Assembly (NCBI GenBank): GCA_012976225.1 | Contig: JAAVVG010000009.1 | Coordinates: 248,001-312,000 of the forward strand | DNA: 64,000 bases | Origin: Golubevia sp. BC0850 | Lineage: Eukaryota > Basidiomycota > Exobasidiomycetes > Golubeviales > Golubeviaceae | Reading direction: 5' to 3' | Shown: one piece after another, positions 47,754-58,035 of the stretch | How positions within the stretch are numbered: the first letter of the stretch is position 1 | Layout of the letters: every line of letters begins with the position of its first letter | Translations under genes and position numbers: made by a program | Notes under the pieces: generated by a model | Database searches by the model: none | Seen by the model: only the letters and a program-made list of their open reading frames with translations | Told to the model about the DNA's origin: nothing

Positions 47754-48490
47754 CGTAAAGAGACGCTAGAACTTATATGAGATATCAGATTGATATACCT
47801 GAGGTATCGCAGCGGAAAGGGGGTGAGAATTGAGGTGGTGGAAGGAGAGGGGGAAGATTTGAGTCTTGCTATCTATTAAGCTCCCTTACTCTCGATCATT
47901 CTTCCCTGAGATGATTGATGAAGGCGATTGATCTGCTGTTTCTCTCTCAGCATATTCCATTCCATCCCAATCTCCCAATGCAAGCTGAGTGGTCGAAAGC
48001 GAAATGTTGCGAGATGGAGATGGAAAAAGCCAATCAAGAAATTGAACTCACCTTTAATTCCTTTCCTTCAATTGTTCTACTTCACTCCCCTTCCAACGAT
48101 TGATGGAATTGAATGATTCTGATAATTCTAACTTTTGATGTGAATGAGAGTTGGCTTGAGCTTTAAAGCAGACGGTGGGTGGATCTTCGAAACGCCTCCA
48201 AGGATCGACAGTGCAGATCTCGTCTACCGCGTGGCATCATTTCCTCCCTTCCTTCGGGCCGCTCAAGGCTCAAAGTGTGCATATGATGTGCACCAGTACT
48301 GTTGGTTTACGTGTTCTTCTTAAAAGTCAAGAACAGAAGAATCTGGGTCAAGGTGTTCAAGCAAAGGAGTCAGAAGATTTCACCTTCAAGTCACTCCTCG
48401 AAGGAGACCTCAGACCACAAACAAGCTCTGGTCCAACTAAAATTAAATTGAAGAGGCGAGTATATAGATAGACGAAAAGGGGAAAGAGCT
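47754..48490. promoter_or_regulatory. 5' flank of the giant protein gene
   Basis: 737 bases between two minus-strand genes. Short plus-strand frames here show no coding character. No TATA box is recognised. Confidence 0.4.
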
Positions 48491-51478
48491 CTACCATTCA
48501 GTTCCAGTCACCTTTCCAGCAATACCCTTAGCTTTTTCTACTAGAGGGGCTAGCTTCTGACCTGCTTGACCTCCAGCAGTGTATCCGAATCCATCTGAAA
48601 AAGAGTTAGAAAAGTGAAAAGGAAGCTTTGGTCAGTCGCAGGTCACAAAACCCCTTCTCCTCGCCTTCCCTGACCCTCGTGTCCACTCACCTAACCAAGG
48701 GGTCTCTTGACTCCTCTTCTTCTCGAAGACAGCGATCTTTTCCTCCTTCGCAAGAGTAAGAGCGATGTCATCTAATCCATTGAGCAAGCAATGTCTAGTG
48801 AAATCTGGAGTTTCGAATTTGAAAGCAGTTCCATCTTCCAATTGGACTTCCTGTTTCTCTAGATCGACAGTGACTTCCTTTCCAGCTTTAGCATCTTGAG
48901 CGATCCTCTCGATTTCAGCTGGTTTCAATTCTACAGGAAGTTGACCATTCTTGGTGACGTTGTTCTTGAAGATATCACCGAAAGATTCAGCGATGACAGC
49001 CTTGATTCCAAAGTCGAGTAGAGACCAAGCAGCGTGTTCTCTTGAAGATCCACACCCGAAGTTTGGACCAGTGACGACTAAGATCTTGGATTGATCATAA
49101 GGCTTCTGATTGAGGACGAAAGAAGGATCTGGCTCTCCAGTCTTAGAGTCATACCTTAAAGGCCAGAATAGAGCTGAACCTAATCCAGTACGCTTGATGG
49201 TCTTTAAGAATTGCTTTGGAATGATGAGATCCGTATCCACGTTGGCTCTCTCTAGAGGAGCTGCGATTCCTTTCAGGACTGTGAATGGCTCCATTCCTCC
49301 TCCCACGCTCGAGATTTGAGTGGCTGGTACGTCTCTGATGGCATCCTCGTCGGTCTTGGCTGCTCCTGGAGAGACCTTCTGGATTGGAGATGGAGCTGGG
49401 ATCGTCTTGTCGGTGAGGTAGGATTTTGGATCCGAGATAGTGACTTCGTATCCTGGTTGAGAAGCTTCGTGGCCGACAGATTGACCTGAGGTCAACTTCC
49501 TGACGTCAGTGAGGTATCCAGTGACAGCACATGCAGCAGCCATAGCTGGAGACATGAGATGAGTTCGTCCTCCAGCACCCTGTCTACCTTCGAAGTTCCT
49601 GTTTGAAGTAGAAGCACATCTCTCTCCTGGAGACAGCTGATCCGGGTTCATTCCTAAGCACATCGAGCAACCAGCCTCTCTCCAATCAAATCCTGAAGCG
49701 ATGAAGACCTTATCCAATCCTTCGGCTTCAGCTTGCTTCTTGACCAGTCCAGATCCAGGGACCAACATAGCATAGATTCCCTTTGCTACCTTCCTTCCAT
49801 GTAAGACCTTAGCAGCTTCTCTGAGATCCTCGATACGAGAGTTGGTGCAGGATCCGATGAAGACCTTGTCGATCTTGACGCTTTCCATTGGGACTCCAGA
49901 TTCCAATCCCATGTATTGAAGAGCTCTTTCGATGGCGAGCTTGGAAGATTCGTCCTTTCCATCGGAGGGGGATGGGACCTTTCCTGTGATTGCGACAGTG
50001 TCTTGAGGAGAGGTTCCCCAGGTGATCGTTGGAGGAATGTCTGCAGCTGCAATCTTGATGACTTGGTCGTATTTGGCTCCTTCGTCTGAAGGTAGGGTCT
50101 TCCAGTACTTGACAGCAGCATCCCAAGCTCCTCCTTCTTGACTTGGAACTAGAGGTCTTCCCTTCATGTACTCGTAGGTGATCTCGTCAGGAGCGATCAA
50201 ACCTGCTCTAGCACCAGCTTCGATTGACATGTTACAGATGCTCATTCTGGCTTCCATCGAGAGTTTTTCGATAGCGGTTCCACAGAATTCGATAACTGAT
50301 CCAGTACCTCCAGCAGTTCCAATGATTCCGATGACGTGTAAGACGATGTCCTTTGAGGTAACTCCAGGTCCTAGTTCTCCATCAACTTGAATCCTCATGT
50401 TCTTAGCTCTCTTCTGTAAGATGGTTTGAGTGGCTAAGACGTGTTCGACTTCAGAGGTTCCGATTCCAAAGGCAAGAGCTCCGAAGGCTCCATGAGTAGA
50501 GGTATGAGAATCTCCACAGACAATGGTAGCACCTGGAAGAGTGAAACCTTGCTCTGGTCCAATGATATGAACGATCCCTTGTCTGTTATCGGATAGACCA
50601 AAGAAGGTGATTCCGAACTCTTGGACATTTTGCTCTAGAGTTAGACATTGAGTGCGTGAATCTGCCTCATCGACGAAGCTTTTGGTGTCCTTGTAGGTCT
50701 TACGAGAGACTGTTGGGATGTTGTGATCGACAGTGGCGAGAGTGCAGTCTGTACGACGAACGGATCTTCCAGCTGTGCGTAGGCCTTCGAAGGATTGAGG
50801 CGAGGTGACCTGGTAGAGGAAGAGGTGGAGGGAAAGGACAAGAATAAGACTGTTAGCACACGTACGAAGGAGCGAGGCTGAAGTAGCATTCTGTTGTACA
50901 AGTTCTCTAATAAATTCGTAACTCATCCACAGCTGGGCCAGCAAGAGCGAGAGTTGGAATCTTCCTCTCCAGCTCTGTCCTGTCCTCCAGCTCTCCATCT
51001 CACTTTACTCACCTCGTGAACCAAATGTCTATCTATGTAAAGCAGACAAGTTCCGTCTTGTTCTTCTGTCACCAAATGTGAGTCAAAGATTTTCTGGTAG
51101 AGCGTTCTTGGAGCTTTTGAGGTGGAGTGGAATGGAGGAAGAGAGGAAGAGGTTAGAGGTGGCGTTCAATCTCAACAGAGGGAGCTCAACTCAAGGGAAT
51201 CTCAACAGAAGAAAAGTTCTACTCCATCCATCTCAACTTCTTCCTAGAGGAAGGGAAAGGGGGAGAAGCTACAGGGCTCGGAACAGTGAGTTCAACGGCA
51301 GGCAGAGAACGGTTCTCTTTTGCCCTTCTAACGCTTCTGCTCTCGAAAATGATGCGATAAAGAGCCTGTTCTAATCGCATTCATTGCTCTGTCCCTCGTG
51401 TTGAGCCATCTTTCTCCTTTCGATCCATTCGATCGGTCCTCCTCCAGGTTTCCACTGCAGATGCTCACCTGCGCTCAT
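48491..51478 (-). CDS. LEU1: 3-isopropylmalate dehydratase (alpha-isopropylmalate isomerase)
   Basis: Four exons, 51478-51469, 51113-51013, 50809-48691 and 48594-48491, give 777 residues, the usual fungal length. It isomerises 2- to 3-isopropylmalate in leucine synthesis; cytosolic [4Fe-4S] enzyme. The large-subunit part begins [18 protein letters not shown] and has [20 protein letters not shown]. The cluster cysteines lie in GSCTNSR and [11 protein letters not shown]. The fused small-subunit part has [19 protein letters not shown] and [17 protein letters not shown]. The first exon carries only ATG plus seven bases (10 nt). It is chosen because the 355-nt intron GTGAGC...AAAAG gives the correct phase and the classic N-terminus. 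Single-polypeptide fusion is normal for fungi. I see no clear Leu3-type CCGGnnnnCCGG site upstream. Confidence 0.93.
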
Positions 51479-51884
51479 CTTGAAGAGTTGATGCTTGTGT
51501 AGTACAAGTTAAATTTAAGGAATTTGATGGGGTGAGTTCAAGTCAATTTAAAGATGCTTGTCTTTAATGGTTTTTTGGTGGGTGGTGAGAGGAAGAATGA
51601 GAGATTGACCAGCTCCTAATAAGGAATTTGAGGACTTGGAGGACTTACACAAATCCGCCTACTAGAAAGCTGCAGCTGCGACCACCAATCATCTTCTCTG
51701 ATTTCAAAGCCACTCAACTACTCAACTTTCAACGTTTCAACATCTACTTTCATTCGCACCGGAAGGAGTCTAAGGGTGCTAAATAAGTCCAACATTCCCG
51801 CAAGTGAGTCTGAACGGAGACAAGAGGAGAAGAAACCGAATCTCACTTCACCGCCTTACCCCTTCTCTCCTTAGACTCTCCACC
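51479..51884. promoter_or_regulatory. Divergent upstream region of LEU1
   Basis: About 400 bases between LEU1 exon 1 and the small plus-strand gene. An imperfect repeat of TTAAGGAATTTGA (51512) and TAAGGAATTTGA (51619) is visible. No consensus regulatory site is recognised. Confidence 0.4.
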
Positions 51885-52156
51885 ATGCCTTCTCAAAATC
51901 GGTACAGAGCTAGAACCAAAGCTGCAGCGATCAAGCAAAAGAGATCAAAAACTCAGGTCAACGTTGCTCCCAACATCGATCAGTGAGTCTAACTTTTGAT
52001 CCCTCATCCGCAGTCTCCATCCTCTCTCTCTCTCTTCTCAATACTGACCCCTCTTCTCCCTCCTTAAATTCTCTCAGTCATCTTCCTCATATTGATTCTC
52101 GTCATCCTGGTTCGTCGAGGGGAAGGAGATCTCATCTCCCGGACCTATCCCACTGA
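51885..52156 (+). CDS. Possible small basic protein, unknown
   Basis: Two exons, 51885-51982 and 52078-52156, 58 residues, with a normal GTGAGT...CTCAG intron. It starts MPSQNRYRARTKAAAIKQKR and continues SKTQVNVAPNID. The second exon reads HLPHIDSRHPGSSRGRRSHL. It is highly basic with no known motif. It ends 18 bases before the next start codon. No phase lets it splice into that gene, so it is either a tiny upstream gene, an upstream regulatory frame in the next gene's leader, or chance. The clean intron makes some transcription likely. Confidence 0.35.
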
Positions 52157-52174
52157 CTTCCCTCCCAATTCTAG

Positions 52175-53326
52175 ATGTCCCACATCGTCGATACACTCTC
52201 CTTCTCTACTCCGGGTCTAGCTGCCGCAAGTCTTGACCAAGCTTTTCACAGGGCCAATTCTCACTCTCGCAAACGTTCTCACTCTACCAACGCTGCTATG
52301 TCTCAGCTAGTGAAACAGGCTACTCATCACAAGAGGCCATACCCCAATCAGCCGAACGAAACGAGCTCTAACGACAGTGAAAGGACCAGAAGAAGAGCTA
52401 GAGAAGCTTATGATCTCGCTTCTCGAGAAGTTTCTTTTAGTACTCCAAGCGTCTTCTCCTTCACGCCAGAACCTTCAAGTGATCAGAGAGTTCTAGGGGA
52501 ACGTTACACTACCGTATCTATGGCTTTGATTCAAGGGGTGAGTACGTGGATCTCTGAGAATCTGAAAAGAGTGGTTCAGCTAACATCAGATGCCTTTTCT
52601 TTCGCTCACAGAGCCCTGACACTCCACCGACCTCTCACTCACCAGTGCCACAATGGCTGAAGGAAGCTTTGAGAAATCGCAACGAAGTGGGACCTCAAGT
52701 TTGTGAGTTCCTGAACATACTTAAAGGCTCTCAGAAGCTCGATACTCTTGGAATCGCAAAAATTCGAGGCATACAGTCGACTTTCCCGACAAGGTCTTTT
52801 ACCCTCTCGACTTCTCCAATCCTGAGCAGCCCCTTCTCGTCCTCGCCTAACCTCATTCCAACATCCAGAAACAAGATTGAACGACATTAAGCCCTTCATA
52901 GACCACCATCTACCTAGAAATGAGGGGATAAATGACAACAACGGAATTAGAATCGTGTCACCTCCTCCACCACCTTCTATCCCATCTTATCAACAAGCTC
53001 CAGATCTCGATTACGATGAGGATGGCAATTTCCCTCGATTCATCTCTCAGATCTCTCCTACGGTCTCAGATGGACCGATCGCTCAGTCTCTGCTAGACCC
53101 GAACTTTGACTCTGAAGCGTTCGAAGAGGCGCTCTCTCCTGAAAAGTCTCTACGTTCCGAACCTTCTCATCAACTCGAGGAAGTCGAAGCAGAGTTGAAG
53201 AACCAAGGGTTCCAAAGACCGAGAGAAGTCTTTGGATACAATCAAGAGGTAGAAGAGATCGAAGAAGAGGAGGGAGCATGGAATGCTGAGAGAGTTGACG
53301 AACAACTCGAGTCGACCTCTCTATGA
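52175..53326 (+). CDS. Hypothetical protein, unknown family
   Basis: Three exons, 52175-52537, 52612-52702 and 52830-53326, phases closed, 316 residues. It starts MSHIVDTLSFSTPGLAAASL. A His/Ser/Arg-rich stretch follows (RANSHSRKRSHSTNAAMSQL), then RTRRRAREAYDLASREVSFS, a Pro-rich loop (IVSPPPPPSIPSYQQAPDLD), an acidic region (DLDYDEDGNFPRFISQIS) and a Glu-rich C-terminus (EVEEIEEEEGAWNAERVDEQ). No signal peptide or TM helix. The mixed basic N-terminus and acidic C-terminus suggest a nuclear or scaffold protein, but I recognise no domain. The third exon acceptor (GAGCAG) was chosen because alternatives give stops. Its 3' end is antisense to the tail of the F-box relic. Confidence 0.6.
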
Positions 53327-54863
53327 CCTCTTGCAAGATCTCTCCTTTTTCGCCAGCAGAATCCTTTTGGAACCATTGCCGCCATGGCTGCAGTTCGTCT
53401 TGTTCCCATATCAGATCCACGATGTCTTCAGCTTTTATCCCTCGATTCATCTTCTTGGATAGAACTGCAGCTTTCTGTTTCAGCAGTCGACGGAAGTTAG
53501 AGGCTGCAAGGAAGTAAGTCGTCTCCTAGGTTTCTAGAAGATATTTCGCCAAATTCAGGGAAGGTTTCTTCGATGTCGTCAGGTGGGCTCACTCTATCAA
53601 GAGAGTCATCTACAATGGAATGGACTGAACGAAGGGAGAAGAGGCAATGAAGAGAGGATTCAGAGTTCAGACCCTTCGCCATAACACAGTTCACTAGGGT
53701 AGAAGCCATTCACGATCTTGGATTCAGCTCACTTTTTGGCCAGCATGAGATCAGTGATTCTTGATAATACAGAATTGGTGCAGCCAGAAAGAGGTACCTC
53801 AGCTTGTTAGAACCTTTTAAAAATCCAAACAGACACGGGCGGAGCTCTTCTAGTTGCTCTTCTCTGAACAGATCGGGTTTCTGCTTGTAAGGATGCTCTC
53901 GATCTCCATATTCGTCTCTCTTATGTTCAAGGCCTAAAGCTGCTGCTTTGACTTAAACAAGAAGAGATAGAGGCTGCGGTTTGTAGTGTGGCGTCGAGTC
54001 TGTCAGAAGCGTTCAAAGCGAACATGAACCAGATCAATACCATGTGTATCTCTCTTTGACACCGATTCAATCGAACTCATGACACACTGCCCTCAAATCA
54101 CTCACAAGGCATTAGAAAGTAATTTCAATCGAAAGTGATGGATTCCAGAGTTGCCACTTGCCCCAAAGCCTCGAGGACTTTAGGCGTAGCTCTAACAAAC
54201 CCTCTCCATTCAAGATGTTTCTGTTTCAATGTTAGAAAGCTCGTCAGATCGTCCAGCGTCAGGTCTGCATGGAAGACACATCTCTCTCGCCCAATTACTC
54301 ACGAGAGAAAGTCCAACCAGTTTGTCAGCGAGCTCGCCAGTTGATTTCACCACAGTTGCGAGATCCGGCATTGGTGTAGCGGAATTCTCCCACTCTAAGT
54401 CTAAGAAAAAGTTCCAACCTTCATCAATATCATCCCCCAGGTTCAGTCCAGATCCCAACGTGTCCAAGTGCAGGATTCGGAAATCGATCGTAATCCTTCG
54501 AACAGTCTTTCTGACGATCTGTCTTTCCAGAGTCTTCACTAGTTGAGCTAAGAAGCTGATCTGTCCTATTGCGTTATCGTTGTGTCCTCCGTGATTGATG
54601 GCAATGTGACTGTAGATAGTTGGAGCTAGAAGCCGAAGGAAGGCAGAAGAAGTCTGAGAAAGTGAAAAGAAAGGTTCGCAATCGATGTAGCTGTGGACCT
54701 TCGAAAGGTCTTCACGAGCTCCGTAGTAGGACCGATTCTGCCAGAGTTGTTGAGGTCGATCAATGCTTTGGCAGTTGATGAGTGGATACTCTTCCCTTTC
54801 TCGAAATGTTGCATTGGCCACTTGTGTCCATGTTTCCAGTGGATAGAGTTCAGCTGCTGGCAT
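53058..54863 (-). pseudogene. F-box/LRR-like gene, broken
   Basis: Reads from 54863 downward. MPAAELYPLETWTQ starts an open frame with an F-box-like segment (FFSLSQTSSAFLRLLAPTIY) and helices (LAQLVKTLERQIVRKTVRR). Near 54255 the frame slips by one base. The following frame holds clear LRR sequence (ADLTLDDLTSFLTLKQKHLE, then LGQVATLESITFD). After a gap with no good reading, coding resumes at about 53955 with KAAALGLEHKRDEYGDREHP and LRYLFLAAP, again one base out of frame with an open stretch just before it. A last piece, 53530-53300, encodes LAASNFRRLLKQKAAVLSKK and VDLIWEQDELQPWRQWFQ. The extreme 3' end overlaps its plus-strand neighbour and is uncertain. A decayed F-box gene is the best reading. 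Confidence 0.5.
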
Positions 54864-55923
54864 AAGAAGATTAGTTTGTGTGTGTGTTGGAGGCTTGGAA
54901 GAGAGGGGAAGAGGGAATAAGGAAAGAATGGACTACTATAGAAGGTCCCATGACGCGCACGAGACATTGGGACATAACATTATCTCCGTGGACTCATCAG
55001 TCGGTTTTCCGTCCTGACTTTCGAGATTGATAGAAGTATAGTAGTTTCGAGAATCTGCGAGGGAAACTGAATATTGAGAATTCTACAGCATCGATTAACA
55101 AAAGAGAAGTCTTGGCTTCAGAGCGTGAAGCAAAGATTTCGTCAAATCGTGCGGGTCTGATGAAAGATTCCTCTCGTCATTTTTGGAGAGTCATTGAAAT
55201 ATTCCAGGATTTGGTGAATAGATCTGCACGGGAGAGGGTGCGCCGCAGACTCAGATGCAAGCAAGGGAAGGAGATTTCGTAAGACGTCTCATTAGTCTTG
55301 CCCAAGCCCTCACTCCAAACCTCGCCGGTGCAGAATCAAAGCTCGTTGGGACTAAAGAGGAGCTGTTGTGAGGGATCTGGTGAGATGAAGTCATAAACCC
55401 CGTTTTGTTCGAGCTCTAGCAAAAATCAGCGTCAAGAATCTTCTTCAAGCAGAATTAAAGCCGCTCATTCTGGACCAAATTTTGGTTTAAAAAGGAGTTG
55501 GAGTCTTTTGATCAAGTATCGATGAAGGTACAAAAATTCGAAGTTTGGTGGCGTTCAGCCAAAATTAGGCGGGCTGGACTAGTAAAACGCGATCAGCTCG
55601 TCGACAAGACCTCCTCTACTGTCGTCGGCCTCGCTGCGCCTAGGGGGGTGGGATTGAGCAAGACTAATGTCTCATCTTCAAATGCCTACCCAAACTTTCT
55701 CTCTTTCAAAAATTCAGCCGCAATCGCGCAATCTCTGATGAATCTACCAATGGAAAAGGGTGTTGCTCTTGTGGCCGCATTGGACTTTGTCGGAGAGCTC
55801 TGGACCTTTCCTTCAAACTGAGAATCTGGGATTCTAGATAAGATCGGTGGTAGCCCTCTGCAGATATGGATGAGATCTCATGCTACCCAGCCCTCAGATC
55901 CCAGATTCAAATTTAGATTAGAC
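54864..55923. other. Intergenic region
   Basis: Over 1 kb between the F-box relic and the secreted peptide gene. A plus-strand frame at 55498-55821 has ordinary composition but no domain, intron or neighbour support. Nothing is called. Confidence 0.45.
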
Positions 55924-55931
55924 TATATAAA
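55924..55931 (+). promoter_or_regulatory. TATA box of the secreted peptide gene
   Basis: TATATAAA lies about 140 bases before the start codon of the small secreted protein. Clear TATA boxes are rare in this window, so this one suggests a strongly or conditionally expressed gene. Confidence 0.55.
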
Positions 55932-56071
55932 GGGAACACTTCTGATGCTTCTGCACCTCTCCTTCTTCACCCAGTGTCTTCTTTCTTCTTATCTTCTTGA
56001 ATAGCCGGTCTATCTCATACTTTAATCTCATCAGTTCTTTCAGGCAACAAGCAAGTTCTCTGGTTTTCAAC

Positions 56072-56535
56072 ATGCAATTGTCCAAAGTCTTCCTCCTACC
56101 TCTCTTAGCTCTCGCCGCCAGCAGCGTCATGAGTTCTGAAGCTCAAGCCCAAAGTTTGGCTGCTGGGAACATGTTACTGGTCGGGAGAGACATGCAAGTG
56201 AGAGTTCAAAGATCAAATGAGTTGAGAGGTTTCGATTGGAAAGTTGACTTTCTCTCTTCTTTTTTGAATCCAGTCGTCACCAATTCTCTCTTCCGAGGAG
56301 TTGAATAGGAGAGATCCGCTAAAGTCGGCTCCGTTCGTAAAAGCAGCTTCAAAGTAAGTTGAAGGACTCCTAAGCATTAGGTCTTGCTTCCTAGGCTTCT
56401 GTTCTTGTTTGTTTCCCAAACTCGCACCTTACCTACTTTCTAAATTCCAGGATCAAAGGTCTCTTCGTAGGACCAAACAAGATCAATCTTTGCGGGAAAA
56501 AATGCAACACTAACGAGTCATGGTTGGACTACTGA
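56072..56535 (+). CDS. Small secreted peptide precursor, cysteine-containing
   Basis: Three exons, 56072-56197, 56274-56353 and 56451-56535, phases closed, 96 residues. A signal peptide is plain: MQLSKVFLLPLLALAASSVM followed by SSEAQAQ, with cleavage probably after an Ala. The pro-part reads SLAAGNMLLVGRDMQSSPIL. A dibasic NRRD at about residue 55 is a possible Kex2-type site. The mature C-terminus would be DPLKSAPFVKAASKIKGLF then VGPNKINLCGKKCNTNESWL, ending DY. There are two cysteines (CGKKC). The size, signal and dibasic site fit a secreted effector-like peptide, processed hormone or antimicrobial; no known family is recognised. A TATA box lies upstream. Intron choice matters: this set of junctions is the only one I found that gives phase-consistent exons and the CGKKC end. 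Confidence 0.6.
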
Positions 56536-56885
56536 TGATGCAGTAAAGCCTGAAGTAGGAGAGAACAAGCTCCCTGGGAAATGATCATTCGCTTTATTCT
56601 CCAAAAGCCCACTCTGGGAGATGTAGCATTCTTAACTGATCATCGTTTCTGTCTGCTTGTATTCCGAGGCCTCTCTTTGGAAACGAAAATGAAGATGTTG
56701 CTGATGGAGGACTAATTTCTTCGTCGCCGATCTGCCCAATGGTGATTCTCTTTAAGGTTTGACTGGAGTTCCTGAGGATTTGGATGATTTGAGGAGGATG
56801 GAAAGATCCGAAACTCTATTGTGCTCGGCTGTAGTCGAAGGTTGAAGCTCTCCAATTCGTTTTCAATCCATTTTGTGAAGGACTC
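56536..56885. other. Convergent intergenic region
   Basis: 350 bases between the secreted peptide gene and the fourth F-box/LRR relic. No feature is recognised. Confidence 0.45.
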
Positions 56886-57897
56886 CTACGAGACTTGGAC
56901 TCCCTCTAATTCAAGACTCAGTGATCTCAGCTTGACCCCAGAGACTCTAGATGGCACTTCGAAAATTGAGATTTCTCCGTAGTTATCGTTAGACAGGTTG
57001 AGAGTTAGAGAAGTTAAATTGACGCAGGTGAAACAGAACATCCACGATCGCAATCCTCCACACGACAAAACAAGCTCTTTCAAGGTCGACCTGGAATTTG
57101 AGAGTACACGTAAGATGGCTGCTTCCTCCCCGTCTTCCTCCTCGTACTTCAGATAGGTCAGAGAACTGAGTGGCCCGACCACCTCTCTGACCTTCATGAC
57201 GAGTGGTAGAATGTCCTTCATTGGGTCGAAATCTAGATCTTCTTTGCCTTCTTCTGCGTCCGAATCGATAGTAAGCGCTTCGAGCCGGGGGTGTTGCCTC
57301 CAGCCACTGGCGAGAGGGGTATGCCCGTTTGAATCGAGATCTTTAGCAGATTTGGAAAAAAATTGCCGAGCATGATGCTGTTGGGGATTCAGAATTTTCA
57401 AGATTGATGCGTAACTTGAGGTCTCGAAGAGTGTTGCTGAAGGACTGAAGGATAGAAAAGGGGACTGAGAGAAGAGTTGAAGACCAGCCCTTGATGAGCT
57501 TGCCATCCTCGAGGGAGTCCAGCAGGAACTCTGGTCCGAATCTGAGACTGCATTTGGTGATCCTGTTCCGAGAAAGTTCTGAGAGGCGCTCGAGAGTCTC
57601 AATGACTTTGATTGGATCCCTTGAGAATGAAATTGTTGAGAGATCGATCTCTTGATGTAGTAGAGGAGTAGAATCAATCATTTGCTTCCACCTTGAGTTG
57701 ATTTCGGTAGTGGTTGCGATGACTAAAGGACTGAGAGAGAAGAGAGCGAGTGAGAAGAGTTCTTGCGGTAGCGCTTGGAGGGGATTGATTGATTTGACGC
57801 TTATATTGATGAGTGAGATGCTTTGATGTTGAGACCCTATTAGAAGCAAAGATTGAACGATGGATGGATGGGGTTGAGAAGAAGGAGAGAAAAACAT
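56886..57897 (-). pseudogene. F-box/LRR-like gene, frame broken at a homopolymer
   Basis: An intronless gene read from 57897 (MFFSPSSQPH). The F-box is at about residues 35-75 (INPLQALPQELFSLALFSLS then SRWKQMIDSTPLLHQEIDLS). Leucine-rich repeats follow (VIETLERLSELSRNRITKCS; NTLRDLKLRINLE). At the run of seven T (minus strand; plus about 57356-57362) the frame shifts by one. The next frame continues the LRR region (GWRQHPRLEALTIDSD, LTYLKYEEEDGEEAAILRVL, CVNLTSLTLNLSNDNYG, KLRSLSLELEGVQVS) to a stop at 56886. With six T the two halves would join. It would be an SCF adaptor-type protein. It is a recent pseudogene or a homopolymer error. Confidence 0.6.
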
Positions 57898-58035
57898 TTG
57901 AATTGGAGTGGAAGTTGGAACTTCTCTCAATCTCAGCTTGCCTCCCGCACCTTCTCTCCCAGTATACCCCCCTTTCTTTCACTAACTGGGAGGACAAGGA
58001 AACATAACCTTCCTCACTTCATTCTCAACCCAGTC

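Noticed and set aside
54255-54294. A 38-nt GTGAGT...GCAG intron to repair the third F-box locus
   Set aside because: Shorter than any other intron here (minimum about 68 nt), and it still gives a stop in the next frame.
55498-55821. Plus-strand 107-codon frame
   Set aside because: No known motif, no leader or TATA box close by, no introns; length is within chance for this base composition.
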